A stretch of 64,000 bases of DNA from an uncultured Clostridia bacterium (GCA_948468225.1 CAOKHH010000001.1:176044-240043); one strand, 5' to 3'; positions 1 through 9,529 are shown, counted from the first letter of the stretch. A program made the numbers and translations. Notes: generated by a model not told the origin, from the sequence alone.

Positions 1-162
1 GCGTATGGTTATTGTGCAGTTCAAAGAGATGGAAAATGGGGAAGTTTAAATAGTAATGGAGCAATTGTGCAAGATACAAATGTTGATCTAACTAATAATA
101 TTTATATAGATTTTATTGGAAATTGGCATTTAAATATTACAGGAGATTATTATACAAAATAA
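1..162 (+). CDS. C-terminal end of a WG-repeat protein (partial)
   Basis: The reading frame is open from base 1 to a TAA at 160-162 and gives 53 residues. It contains one clear WG-repeat unit, with YGYCAVQRDGKWGSLNSNG as the core, followed by a short tail ending in GDYYTK. WG repeats form beta-rich extracellular or periplasmic modules of unknown biochemical role in many Firmicutes. The start lies outside the window, so signal peptide and repeat number cannot be seen. The next gene begins about 70 bases downstream with its own ribosome binding site. Confidence 0.7.
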   Translation, partial: AYGYCAVQRDGKWGSLNSNGAIVQDTNVDLTNNIYIDFIGNWHLNITGDYYTK

Positions 163-232
163 TAAATTGTGGTTTATAAATTATACTAATATTTTTTATT
201 ACACAAAAATATTTATTAAATTGGAGGTACAA

Positions 233-1892
233 ATGAAAACTTCAAAAATAACAAAAAAAGATGTTATTTTAATGTTAATAATTACCTTTGTATATGCAGT
301 AGTGTCTTTTATAAATCTTGGAAGTAATACAAATCCTCAAACTTTTTGGAAAACAGAAGAAGTGGGGGATTCTGTAACATTTAAAATAGAACAGGGAAAT
401 ACAAATGTTACAAATATAAGATATTATACTGGAGCGGATTTTGGAGATTACAGTTTATATGTTTCATATGATGGGGAAAATTATGCAGACCCATTAACCA
501 TAAAAACCGATAAAGTTTTTGCTTGGAATGACTTTGGATTAACAGGAGATTTTGAATATATAAAGATTGTAGGACAAAAACAAGGTACATATTTAGGTGA
601 ACTTGCAATATATGATAGTGAAGGGAAAACTGTAAAATTAACGCCAATAAGTGAAAATTCAAATTTGATTTTGGATGAACAAGATACTGTGCCAGAAGAA
701 ATTAGTTATTTAAATTCAACATATTTTGATGAAATATATTTTGCAAGAACAGCATATGAGCATCAACATAATTTGCCTGTTTATGAATGGACACATCCAC
801 CTTTAGGAAAATTGTTAATGGCAATTCCTATGCTATTTATGGGTATGACTACATTTGCTTACAGAGTAATGGGCAATATTGCAGGAATACTAATGATACC
901 AACAATATATATTTTTGCAAAAATGCTATTTAAAGAGAGCAAATATGGAGTGCTTGCAGCAATTATTATGGCAGCTGACCGGAATGCATTTTGTACAATC
1001 TAGGCTTGGAACAGCAGATGGCTTTTTAGTTTTATTTATAATATTAGAATATCTATTTATGTATAAATATATAATAAGCGAAGATAAAACCTTACGAAGA
1101 AAATTAGTATATTTATTTTTCTCTGGACTATTTATGGGGTTAGCAATAGCTACAAAATGGACAGGTGTATTTGCAGGAATTGGCTTGGCATTGGTATTCT
1201 TTGTAAATTTAGCAATAGATATATTGGTTAAAAAGAAAAAATGGAATAAAGAAAATACTATAACTATTCTTTCTTGTTTTGGATTTTTTGTTTTCATACC
1301 AATAGTAATATATTTGCTATCATACATACCATATTATAAATTAGGGAATATACAAAACATACATCAATTTATAAAATGCCAAGAATATATGTATAACTAT
1401 CACCATGATTTAGATGCAACACATCCATATTCCTCAATGTGGTATACATGGCCAATAACAAAACAATCTATATTGTATTGGGTAGGAACAACTAATAGTG
1501 GTGCAATTACAAGAATAGCATTACTTGGAAATCCAGCAATATGGTGGTTTAGCATTCCTTGTATGATATATACAGTTATTGCATCAATTAAAACAAGAGA
1601 TTTTAAATATTTATTTATACTAATACCAATATTTAGTATGATGGTATCTTATATAGGAATAAGTAGAATAATGTTTTTGTATCACTATTTCCCAATATTA
1701 CCATTTGTAATGCTTACAATAGTTGCATTTATAAAGTGGCTAACTAATAAATTGAAAACAGATGTAGTTATTTATATATTTATAGCGGTTATAATTATAG
1801 TGTTTATACAATTTTACCCAATATACTCAGGATTTCCAACTTCTGCACAGTATATTAAGGAGTTACAGTGGCTTAAAACTTGGATTTGGTAA
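233..1892 (+). CDS. PMT-family (dolichyl-phosphate-mannose-type) protein mannosyltransferase, read through a +1 shift at CGG
   Basis: This is a multi-span membrane glycosyltransferase of the PMT/ArnT fold (GT-C), expected to move a sugar from a lipid-phosphate donor to protein on the outer face of the membrane. The ATG at 233 follows GGAGG at 223-227. An N-terminal helix and a beta-rich extracellular insert come first, then the acidic first-loop motif FDEIYFARTAYEH and the HPPLGK motif. The frame breaks at 980: frame 0 reads MAAD-CGG and stops seven codons later. Skipping C980 gives MAADGMHFVQSRLGT, the expected family sequence, and continues through about eight helices to the stop at 1890-1892. 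The joined product is 552 residues. The family is sure. The acceptor is unknown. Confidence 0.88.
980..982 (+). other. CGG +1 frameshift site in the PMT-like gene
   Basis: Codon 250 is an in-frame CGG. Dropping its C gives GGA ATG CAT (Gly-Met-His) and restores the family motif DGMHFVQSR. Confidence 0.85.
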
Positions 1893-2014
1893 GTTTGGGA
1901 AAGAATCAGCATCTTGCGTTGTTAATTAAAATAAAAAATGCTTAATGTACTTTCATATACCTCTGCTTTTTTTATTTTAATTGCCTAGCAATATACTAAT
2001 TCTTTTCCAAATCT
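1892..2014 (+). repeat. Dispersed MITE-like palindromic element, copy 1
   Basis: About 123 bases that start at the stop codon of the upstream gene. The ends form an imperfect inverted repeat (gtttgggaaagaat against attcttttccaaatc), with an inner hairpin around 1921-1982. A diverged second copy lies at 40601-40726, also directly after a gene. No coding capacity is visible. It may double as a transcription terminator. Confidence 0.75.
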
Positions 2015-2027
2015 TTAATATATAATT

Positions 2028-2052
2028 GTAGGGGCAGGCCCTGTGTCTGCCC
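2028..2052. repeat. GTAGGGG short palindromic repeat
   Basis: GTAGGGGCAGG followed by a matching GTCTGCCC arm. It belongs to the dispersed palindrome family found throughout the window. Confidence 0.7.
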
Positions 2053-2076
2053 TTTTAAAAATAAAAGGAGATTTAA

Positions 2077-2445
2077 ATGAATATTTTTTGTGGTACAGAT
2101 ATTATAGAAATAGATAGAATAAAAAACTCTATTGAAGATAAAGGAAATTTATTTTTAAATAAAATTTATACACAATCTGAAATTGAATATTGTGAAGGTA
2201 GAAAAAACGCTAAATATCAGCATTATGCTGGAAGATTTGCGGCAAAAGAAGCAATATTTAAAGCAATATCCGAAACTTTAGTAGATAAATATGAAATAAC
2301 TTGGACAGATGTAGAAATAATAAATGACAAATTTGGCAAACCAAAAGTGCATTTTATAAATGAAAAATTTAATATGCAATGCGAAATATCTATATCTCAT
2401 TGTAAAACTTATGCTATAGCAACAGCAATCATAGTAAATATTTGA
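2077..2445 (+). CDS. acpS: Holo-[acyl-carrier-protein] synthase
   Basis: AcpS transfers 4'-phosphopantetheine from CoA to the serine of apo-ACP, activating it for fatty acid synthesis in the cytoplasm. At 122 residues it has the usual length for the trimeric AcpS type. Visible motifs are the N-terminal GTDIIEIDRI, with the metal-binding Asp, the central RFAAKEAIFKA with the catalytic Glu, and the C-terminal SISHCKTYAIA. The ATG at 2077 follows AAAAGGAGATTTAA. It stands alone between a repeat and the promoter of the retroelement. There is no sign of damage or transfer. Confidence 0.95.
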   Translation: MNIFCGTDIIEIDRIKNSIEDKGNLFLNKIYTQSEIEYCEGRKNAKYQHYAGRFAAKEAIFKAISETLVDKYEITWTDVEIINDKFGKPKVHFINEKFNMQCEISISHCKTYAIATAIIVNI

Positions 2446-2474
2446 AAATATCAAAATTTGTCGATAAAAAAATG

Positions 2475-2503
2475 TTGACAAAGCAAAAATAATGTAATAT
2501 AAA
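2475..2503 (+). promoter_or_regulatory. Sigma-70-type promoter upstream of the retroelement
   Basis: TTGACA at 2475-2480, a 17-base spacer and TATAAA at 2498-2503. It is the only good promoter match before the retroelement target gene and would give a leader of about 280 bases. Confidence 0.6.
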
Positions 2504-2508
2504 ATTAA

Positions 2509-2745
2509 CATAGAATAGATTATTATAAAAAAATATTTGATATAGGAAATATAAATTACGAGTTAATAGATACAAAGCCTATTGTAGTAAGGGCAGAGGA
2601 TTTAAAAGAAAATAAGAATTTGAATTTTATGATAAACAAATTGAAAAATATAGACTTTAACGATATTACATATAAACAAGCATATGAAATACTAGAAGAT
2701 TTAAGCAACAAGGCAAAGCAAATTACTTTAAATTGTATGGAATAA
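2509..2745 (+). other. Open frame without a usable start, possible gene remnant in the leader of the retroelement
   Basis: A frame is open from 2509 to the TAA at 2743-2745 and reads as plausible protein (for example KPIVVRAEDLKENKN and YKQAYEILEDLSNKAKQ). There is no ATG or GTG with a ribosome binding site. The first ATG lies at about 2629 and would leave only 38 residues. It is most simply the C-terminal remnant of an older gene. I do not recognise it. Confidence 0.4.
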
Positions 2746-2790
2746 TAAGACCATAATAAAAATTATAAAAAAAGAAAGGATGAATTACAA

Positions 2791-3552
2791 ATGAAATTAA
2801 GAAAAACATTAACATTACTAGTGCTTGCTATAATATCTTGTTTATTATTACAAGGTTCAGTACAAGCAGCATTACAAAGTGTACCAAGTGGAACAACAAA
2901 ATCAGATACAGCAACGAATTGGATAATCAATGTAAGAAAAATGGAGAATGCAGGAGGAGGAATGGGACTAAAAGAAACAACAAATGAAACATCAGGACTT
3001 GCAACAAGCGAAAGTAATAATATAGATGTGCATTTATTGAAGAATACAGAATATGGAGCAATAGTGCTACTTGGAGCATCAGATTATGGAAAACAAGGAA
3101 CAGATATAGAAGCAAGAAGAATGGATTATGGAGCAACAACAGGAACTGAGCCACAAGCTAGCACAACAGGAAATAAATATGGAGTATATGAATTGGGTTA
3201 TAGTAATATGACTGCAGATAGCAATAATGCAATGTATGAATGGACAGCAGCAGGAGGACCATCATTTTTAGCAAATATAGCGCCAAGATATATAGATAGA
3301 TATAGTTATTATAATTCACAAAATTCATATGAAGCTGTAAAAGATAAAGCGGATGCAAAACCAGGGGATGCAACAATAGAAACAGCGTTTTGGCACAGTG
3401 ATGGCCCGTACTTCTACTGGTTGAACGGTGCTGACCTCGGGTTCATTCGTGGCAGCGCTACTGCGCTTCGCGGTGTGTTCCACACTGACTGCAATGCTGC
3501 GACTAGCAGGATCAATGCTCGTGCGGCTGTGGTTTGCGGTGTCGGACTTTAA
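2791..3552 (+). CDS. Secreted target protein of a diversity-generating retroelement, with C-type-lectin-like variable tail
   Basis: This 253-residue protein starts with a signal peptide (KKT-like basic start, LLVLAIISCLLL, cleavage near VQAA). The body contains NNIDVHLLKNTEYGAIVLLG, typical of the C-type-lectin/FGE-like fold used by retroelement targets. Residues 204-253 are encoded by the variable repeat and end in a Cys-Gly core (VVCGVGL). The template downstream matches this repeat except at adenines plus one other base. The protein probably binds a surface ligand whose specificity is changed by mutagenic retrohoming. The ATG at 2791 follows AAAGAAAGGA. The variable part is far richer in GC than the rest. 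The ligand is unknown. Confidence 0.85.
   Translation: MKLRKTLTLLVLAIISCLLLQGSVQAALQSVPSGTTKSDTATNWIINVRKMENAGGGMGLKETTNETSGLATSESNNIDVHLLKNTEYGAIVLLGASDYGKQGTDIEARRMDYGATTGTEPQASTTGNKYGVYELGYSNMTADSNNAMYEWTAAGGPSFLANIAPRYIDRYSYYNSQNSYEAVKDKADAKPGDATIETAFWHSDGPYFYWLNGADLGFIRGSATALRGVFHTDCNAATSRINARAAVVCGVGL
3401..3550 (+). repeat. Variable repeat (VR) of the diversity-generating retroelement
   Basis: 150 bases, aligned without gaps to the template at 3613-3762 (offset 212). I count 19 differences. Eighteen have A in the template and another base here. The single exception is T at 3437 against G at 3649. The last 37 bases are identical, as expected for the homing anchor, and run to the first base of the stop codon. 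Changed template codons are mostly AAC or AAT: they now read Tyr, Ser, Thr, Leu, Arg, His, Asp, Cys and Ile. Confidence 0.95.
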
Positions 3553-3612
3553 TGATGTGCTGCCCCTTGTTCTTTGATGTCGGGCGAAAAATTTAAATAT
3601 AGGGATTATGCT

Positions 3613-3762
3613 ATGGCACGAACTTCAACTGGTTGAACGATGCTGACCGCGGGTTCATTCGTGGCAACGCTAATGCGAATAACGGTGTGTTCAACACTAA
3701 CAACAATACTGCGACTAACAAGAACAATGCTCGTGCGGCTGTGGTTTGCGGTGTCGGACTTT
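3613..3762 (+). repeat. Template repeat (TR) of the diversity-generating retroelement
   Basis: 150-base invariant donor, rich in AAY codons in the target frame (for example N-F-N-W and T-N-N-N-T). It lies between the target gene and avd. Adenine-specific infidelity of the reverse transcriptase on RNA copied from it explains the 18 A-to-N differences in the variable repeat. The 3' ends of TR and VR diverge right after CGGACTTT, marking the homing boundary. Confidence 0.95.
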
Positions 3763-3945
3763 TATATGGCAAAATATATAAAATATATTTTAAATCAGAG
3801 GGGTAGAACTTTACGGAGGCTACCGTGTATTACATATAAAAGAAGCATAATTCCTTCCTTAAGTGGTAAAACAAAAAAACTTAATGCAGTGCAAGTAAAA
3901 TTTTTTGAAAGTGATGCATTAAATAAAATTTTAAAGAGGAAATAT

Positions 3946-4305
3946 ATGCCAAAAGTAGATAATAGGTTAGTTACCTATGAAAAGATTACAATGCTTATAT
4001 ATTATTCTAAAAACTTGTTAAATAAGTACCCTAAAGCAGAAAGATTTGACTTATGCACAGATATAAAACAAATTTTATATAAATGTTTAAGAAATACAAC
4101 ATTTGCATGGAAAGAGTATTCGAACAAAGAAAAATTGAAATATTTAAAAGAAGTAGATGTAGATTTGGTAATGTTAAAAAGTTTAGTCAGAATATCATAT
4201 AATTTTCAGTATATATCACAAAAAAATTATATGACATGGAATGAACACATTAGTGAAATTGGGAAACTAATTGGAGGATGGATTAAAACTTGCCAAAGCG
4301 CATAG
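3946..4305 (+). CDS. avd: Accessory variability determinant (Avd)-like four-helix protein
   Basis: Avd is the small basic four-helix bundle protein that pairs with the retroelement reverse transcriptase and is needed for template copying and homing. The product is 119 residues, the normal size. Family features seen are KAERFDLCTDIKQILYKC, the LVRISYNFQYISQKNY helix, and the ending IGKLIGGWIKTC. I chose ATG 3946 because AAGAGGAAAT precedes it. The same frame stays open upstream through the template, but that part has no conserved character and contains a CGG. The end overlaps the reverse transcriptase start by 16 bases, which suggests translational coupling. Confidence 0.9.
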   Translation: MPKVDNRLVTYEKITMLIYYSKNLLNKYPKAERFDLCTDIKQILYKCLRNTTFAWKEYSNKEKLKYLKEVDVDLVMLKSLVRISYNFQYISQKNYMTWNEHISEIGKLIGGWIKTCQSA

Positions 4306-5315
4306 ATAACATATTCTATCCTAAATTAAAATTCAAGAATATGTTAGAAGCATATAAACGCGCTTCAGACAAAAAACATTACAATAAAGAAGTAATTATT
4401 TATGAGATGGATTTAGCGTCAAACCTAGTAAAAGTATTGAAAGAGTTGTATAGCGGAACATATAAAACAAGTGAATATCGTTCGTTTACTATTTACGAAC
4501 CAAAGGAAAGAATAATAAGAGCATTGCCATTTAAAGATAGAGTTGTACAGCAATGGTATGTTGAGGAATTTATAAAACCAATATTTTTACCTAAATTCAT
4601 ATCTGATTCATATGCATGTATTCCAACAAGAGGAGTACATCAAGCTGTACATAAATTAAGACAATATGCTTATAATATGAGCAAAAAAAATAAAGATTTT
4701 TACTTTCTAAAATGTGATATATCTAAATTTTTTAATAATATAGATAGAGAAGTTTTATACAAAATAGTTAAAAGATATATTAAAGACAAATATTTTTTAG
4801 AATATACAAAATTATTGATATATAGTGATAAAGAACTGGCTGGAATTCCAATTGGAAACTACACTTCACAATATTTTGCGAATATATATTTAAATATGTT
4901 TGACCACTATGTAAAGGAAGTTTTAAAAGTGAAATATTATATTAGATATATGGATGATTTTGCTTTTGTTTTAAATTCTAAGGAAGAATGTAAAGAGATT
5001 TTAGAAAAAGTAACTTTGTTTTTGAAAGAAAAACTTAAGTTAAAACTAAATAAAAAAACCAATTATTTCAAAGGAAAACAGGGGATAAATTTTTGTGGTT
5101 ATAGAATATTTGCAACACATATTTTATTAAAAAAATCTAACAAAAAGAAGATGTACAAAAGATTAAAAAATTGGAACAAGCTATATGATAAGAAACAATT
5201 AGAATTAAAAGAAACTTTTACAAAATTAGCATCTTGGGAAGGACATGCAAAAAATGCTGATACTTTTTATTTAAGAAAAAAAGTAAGAAAAATGTGCAAA
5301 TGGTTGTATGACTAA
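4290..5315 (+). CDS. Reverse transcriptase of the diversity-generating retroelement
   Basis: 341 residues of group-II-intron-like reverse transcriptase without maturase or endonuclease domain, as is normal for this class. Motifs in order are RIIRALPFKDRVVQ, CDISKFFNNIDRE, IPIGNYTSQYFANIYL (the IGxxxSQ motif of this class) and the catalytic YMDD at about residues 220-223. GKQGINFCGYRIF follows. The start is TTG at 4290, 13 bases after GGAGG inside the end of avd. It copies template RNA with errors at adenines and feeds the cDNA into the variable repeat of the gene at 2791. Confidence 0.95.
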   Translation: MPKRIDNIFYPKLKFKNMLEAYKRASDKKHYNKEVIIYEMDLASNLVKVLKELYSGTYKTSEYRSFTIYEPKERIIRALPFKDRVVQQWYVEEFIKPIFLPKFISDSYACIPTRGVHQAVHKLRQYAYNMSKKNKDFYFLKCDISKFFNNIDREVLYKIVKRYIKDKYFLEYTKLLIYSDKELAGIPIGNYTSQYFANIYLNMFDHYVKEVLKVKYYIRYMDDFAFVLNSKEECKEILEKVTLFLKEKLKLKLNKKTNYFKGKQGINFCGYRIFATHILLKKSNKKKMYKRLKNWNKLYDKKQLELKETFTKLASWEGHAKNADTFYLRKKVRKMCKWLYD

Positions 5316-5353
5316 ATTATATGTGACTAAAATCCTAATAAAAGGAGAAAAGA

Positions 5354-8300
5354 ATGAAACAAAATGTTAGAAATTTAAAACAACAAAAAATATATAGAAG
5401 AAGGAGAACCGTCCTAGCAGTGATTTTGGTGGCGTTAGTAGTGCTAATAGTAGCAATATATGCAACTAATACTACACCTAAAATGACAGCAGAAGTAGGA
5501 AACAATATAGATATAAAAGGGCTTAGTATAGACCTATCTAAAGTAATCAGTGTTGATCCAAACCCACCAGCATTAGGAGCAGGAATGATACCAATTAAAT
5601 GGGATGAAAATATTAAAATGTGGGTAATAACAACTGCAAACGATAAAGATTGGTATGATTATTCTAAAGGCAAATGGGCAAATGTAATGCTAAGTGATGG
5701 AAAATATTCATCAGAATTAGAAAGAGGAAAAATTCTAGCTGATGTAGGAAACGGCGCCCTCGTCGTTCCGGATGATGAATTAGGCACAATTTTTACATGG
5801 ATACCAAGACTTACATATTTAGATACAAGAGTAGAATATTTAAAAGGGAATAGTATATTAGAATATAAATGGACAACAGAAAGTTGTTTTAATTTAGAAA
5901 AATATGGAGCAAATGGATTAGATTTAGCATTTTCAGGAATATGGGTAGGACAAACAGAATATAAAGATTTAGGCGAATTAGAAGCTAAAAATGAAGAAAT
6001 GCGAAAAGAAGAAAACAAGCAAGGGCTAATTGCAAATGAAATGGTTTTAAGTATAACTGAAAGTGAAAAAACAGCAGTACAAAAATTGTATCAAAAGACC
6101 GTAGGGAACGACACTCTTGTTGTTCCGCATACAATCCTACAAAATCCAGAAGAAATACAAAACAGACAAGTAATAAAAATAGTAAACACAAACAATAGAA
6201 TACCATTAGTAGGAGTTCATGAAATATCAGGTGATTATATAGTAATAAAAGCAAAATATGCAGAAAATCAGCTTGCGTATACTTTTAATAAAAATGAAGA
6301 AGTACTAACCTTAAATAGATATGAAATAGATGAAAAAGAAACAAATTATACATTTTATTTAGTAGACAATATAGGAAACATAAGAAGGTATAAAATGAGC
6401 TATGGTAGTGGGAGACCAGATGTAACAAAATTTAATCCAAGCAACACTTTTTATGTACTATACGATGAAGAAGGAAATGAGAATAGTTTAATACCAGTAG
6501 GGGAAAAATTAACAGTAGAACAAAAACAACAATGGTACAATTATGATGAACAAAAATGGGCAAACATAGTAGTAAGAGATAATGGATGTGAAACCTATTA
6601 TGTATGGATTCCAAGATACATGTATAAAATAACAGACACAGAAAATCAAAGAGTAGATGCAAAATTTGTAGACTTAAGTAATGTGTGGACAGATGAAACA
6701 GGGAAAGAAATAAATTTAAATAATACAGAATATAAATTGCCAGAAGCATTTACTTGGGAAGATCCAGATAATCCAAACGACAAGATACAACTAACAGGGT
6801 TTTGGACAAGCAAATATAAATTGCAAGGCAGAGAAGAATATTCACCAGAAATAAGTGGAGGAGCAGGAGTAATAAGAATAAACAATATATTAGCACATTA
6901 TGGAGAAGAATATAAATACGAAATGTATTTAATAAAAGATGGAAAAAGAGTTATACAGGATGGAGAAAATTTAATAGAGAGAACAGAGCCAATAGAATTA
7001 AAAGGAAATTATGTATTTAAGGGAATAACTCCTGGTTATTATACAGTAAATATAGCAGTAATAGATGCTGAAGGAAATTATATAAAATCAATAGCAAATG
7101 AAGTTTTAGTAAGAGAAGGTTCAGATCCAGAAAAGCCAGATTTAACAGGATTTAATCCAAATCTAACATACTATGTAACATATGATGATGAAGGATTTGA
7201 AGAAAGCAATATTCCAATAAATGATGTAGAGCCAGAAGATTGGTATGATTATGATGAACAAAGATGGGCAAACATAGTAGTAAGAGAAAATGGATATGAA
7301 AACTATTATGTATGGATTCCAAGATACGAATATACAATAGATAGTAATCATGAAAAAACAAATATACAATTTATAAAAGTAAATGAAATGGCTGAAACGG
7401 GTTATACAATACCAGAGGCATTTAGTTGGGAAAATCCAGAAAACCCAGATGAAAAAATACAATTACCAGGCTTCTGGGCAAGTAAATACAAATTAAGAGA
7501 TGACACAGTATATAACTTATCAGCATCAGTAACAGCAGTAGAAACAAGTGTAAAAGTAAGTGGATTTACACCTAAAACAGAAAAAATTCCTACAACATAT
7601 GAAGTTAGCCTAATAGAAAATGGAAAAATAGTAAAAACAGAAAAAGTACAAAATGTAACAAATGCAAGTTGTTTATTCGAAAACTTAAAATCAGAAGAAA
7701 CTTATGCAATAAATGTAATAGCTTTAGATGAAGCAGGAAAAATGATATCAGGCTATTCAACAGAAGTAACATTAGTAGGAATAGAAATAGACTTATCTAC
7801 ATTCAATAAAAATACAACTTTCTATGTAACATATGATGATAATGGCAACGAAAGCAGCATAATACCAATAGGAGAGCCAGCACCAAAGAATTGGAGTGAC
7901 TATGCAAGCCAAAAATGGGCAAATATAGTAGTAAGAGACAATGGATGCGAAAACTATTATGTATGGATACCAAGATATGAATATGTATTAAATGAAGGAG
8001 AACAAAAAACCAAGGTAGTATTTACAAGCAAAGATGAACCAACACCAGGATATACAATACCAGAGGCATTTACTTGGGAGAATCCAGAAAAACCAGATGA
8101 GAAGATACAATTACCAGGCTTCTGGGTAGGTAAATATAAGTTAAGTGATAGAGAAGAATATGAGCCAGAAATAAGTGGTGGGGCAGGAGTAATAAGAGTA
8201 AATAACATACTAGCACATTATGGTTCAGACTATAAATATGAAATGTATTTAATTCAAAATGGAGTAAGAATTAAAAATACTGCTAATAGCCCAATACCAC

Positions 8301-9523
8301 TAACTGACAATTCTTATATAATTGAAAACTTAGAAGAAGGAACATATTCAGTAAATGTAGTAGTAAAAGATAGTGCAGGAAACTATGTAAGATCAATAAC
8401 AAATGAAGTATATGTAAGACAAGGAGCAACTCCAGAAAAACCAGATTTAACAGGATTTAATGAAAATCTAACATTCTATGTAACATATAATTCTCTAGGA
8501 CAGGAGGAAAGTTATATTCCAATAAAGGATGAGCCACCAGAAAATTGGTACAATTACAATGCAAGTAAATGGGCAAACATAGTAGTAAGAGAAAATGGAT
8601 ATGAAAACTATTATGTATGGATTCCAAGATACGAATATGCACTGGATAGTAATCATGAAAAAACAGATATACAATTTATAGATAAAAATGTAATTAAAGC
8701 AGATTCAGGATACACAATACCAGAAGCGTTTACTTGGGAAAATCCAAAAAATCCAAATGAAAAAGTACAACTTTCAGGCTTCTGGGCAAACAAATACAAA
8801 CTAAGAGATGGAGAAGATGCAACAGCACTTAGACTAGATGCATCAATAACAACAAGTGGAAACAAAATAAAAGTAAGTAATATTATAGCAACAGATACAA
8901 CATATAATAATTACACGGCATATTTAATAAAAAATGGAAAAATAAAACAAACTCAAAGTTTGATATTAGGAGGAGATTACACATTTATAGTAGATAGTGA
9001 AGGTACATATTCTGTAGAAATAGTACAGCATAGCGCAACAGCGGGAATAATAGCAGGAGTAGCAAAAGAAATTGAGGTAAAACAAATAGATCCACCAGAT
9101 GTAACAGGATTTAGAGTAGATACAACATATATAGTAAGCTACAACAGCGATGGAACAGAAAATCGTACGAAACTAGCAGATGTATTAGAAGCAGGAGCAA
9201 CAATAAATGATGATCAAACATTGAAATCAGGAAAAATAGACATAAACGAAGTAAATGGATGGTATGATTATACAGATAGAAAATGGGCAAACATAGTAAC
9301 AGTAAACGACGGAATAGAAAACTATTATGTATGGATTCCAAGATACGAATATGTTATAGGACATGAATCTGAGCAAAAAACAGCAGTAAAATTATTAAGA
9401 AAAGACGAAATGGCAGATACAGGATATGTATTACCAGAAGCGTTTACATGGAAGAAAGAAGATGGAACAGTAGAGCAGTTATCAGGCTTCTGGGCAAGCA
9501 AATATAAGTTAAGAGAACAATAA
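5354..9523 (+). CDS. Large membrane-anchored modular surface protein with repeated WIPRY modules
   Basis: 1389 residues. A basic N-terminus (KIYRRRR) is followed by one membrane helix at about 22-40, leaving the rest outside the cell. Six modules follow, each with KWANxxV, YYVWIPRYEY, a GYTIPEAFTWENP block and GFWxxKYKL. Beta-rich spacers of the fibronectin or Ig type lie between them. The WIPRY and GFWVGKY blocks resemble a degenerate formylglycine-generating-enzyme-like fold, related to that of retroelement targets. That is inference. The gene starts 38 bases after the reverse transcriptase, so it may be co-transcribed. I saw no copy of the template in it. Two GTAGGG palindromes lie in frame in module 1. 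The function is unknown, with adhesion the likely role. Confidence 0.75.
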   Translation: MKQNVRNLKQQKIYRRRRTVLAVILVALVVLIVAIYATNTTPKMTAEVGNNIDIKGLSIDLSKVISVDPNPPALGAGMIPIKWDENIKMWVITTANDKDWYDYSKGKWANVMLSDGKYSSELERGKILADVGNGALVVPDDELGTIFTWIPRLTYLDTRVEYLKGNSILEYKWTTESCFNLEKYGANGLDLAFSGIWVGQTEYKDLGELEAKNEEMRKEENKQGLIANEMVLSITESEKTAVQKLYQKTVGNDTLVVPHTILQNPEEIQNRQVIKIVNTNNRIPLVGVHEISGDYIVIKAKYAENQLAYTFNKNEEVLTLNRYEIDEKETNYTFYLVDNIGNIRRYKMSYGSGRPDVTKFNPSNTFYVLYDEEGNENSLIPVGEKLTVEQKQQWYNYDEQKWANIVVRDNGCETYYVWIPRYMYKITDTENQRVDAKFVDLSNVWTDETGKEINLNNTEYKLPEAFTWEDPDNPNDKIQLTGFWTSKYKLQGREEYSPEISGGAGVIRINNILAHYGEEYKYEMYLIKDGKRVIQDGENLIERTEPIELKGNYVFKGITPGYYTVNIAVIDAEGNYIKSIANEVLVREGSDPEKPDLTGFNPNLTYYVTYDDEGFEESNIPINDVEPEDWYDYDEQRWANIVVRENGYENYYVWIPRYEYTIDSNHEKTNIQFIKVNEMAETGYTIPEAFSWENPENPDEKIQLPGFWASKYKLRDDTVYNLSASVTAVETSVKVSGFTPKTEKIPTTYEVSLIENGKIVKTEKVQNVTNASCLFENLKSEETYAINVIALDEAGKMISGYSTEVTLVGIEIDLSTFNKNTTFYVTYDDNGNESSIIPIGEPAPKNWSDYASQKWANIVVRDNGCENYYVWIPRYEYVLNEGEQKTKVVFTSKDEPTPGYTIPEAFTWENPEKPDEKIQLPGFWVGKYKLSDREEYEPEISGGAGVIRVNNILAHYGSDYKYEMYLIQNGVRIKNTANSPIPLTDNSYIIENLEEGTYSVNVVVKDSAGNYVRSITNEVYVRQGATPEKPDLTGFNENLTFYVTYNSLGQEESYIPIKDEPPENWYNYNASKWANIVVRENGYENYYVWIPRYEYALDSNHEKTDIQFIDKNVIKADSGYTIPEAFTWENPKNPNEKVQLSGFWANKYKLRDGEDATALRLDASITTSGNKIKVSNIIATDTTYNNYTAYLIKNGKIKQTQSLILGGDYTFIVDSEGTYSVEIVQHSATAGIIAGVAKEIEVKQIDPPDVTGFRVDTTYIVSYNSDGTENRTKLADVLEAGATINDDQTLKSGKIDINEVNGWYDYTDRKWANIVTVNDGIENYYVWIPRYEYVIGHESEQKTAVKLLRKDEMADTGYVLPEAFTWKKEDGTVEQLSGFWASKYKLREQ
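5743..5771. repeat. Intragenic GTAGG palindrome in the surface protein gene
   Basis: A GTAGGAAACGGCG arm and a CGTCGTTCCG arm, translated in frame as VGNGALVVPD. It is the same family as the intergenic copies, for example 59706-59733. Confidence 0.7.
6100..6127. repeat. Second intragenic GTAGGG palindrome in the surface protein gene
   Basis: GTAGGGAACGAC followed by GTTGTTCCGC, translated in frame as VGNDTLVVPH. Confidence 0.7.
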
Positions 9524-9529
9524 CTTAAT

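Noticed and set aside
2278..2511. Opposite-strand open frames over acpS, the surface protein gene and other AT-rich genes
   Set aside because: They are shadows of real genes: low-complexity Leu/Phe/Ile/His-rich translations without ribosome binding sites.
3640..3945. Long frame through the template repeat as the N-terminus of avd
   Set aside because: The template part is non-coding in this frame, the stretch is not conserved in character and contains CGG, and ATG 3946 has a good ribosome binding site and gives the normal Avd length.
5354..9523. A second retroelement variable repeat in the large surface protein
   Set aside because: No segment resembles the GC-rich template core. The repeats in it are its own modules.
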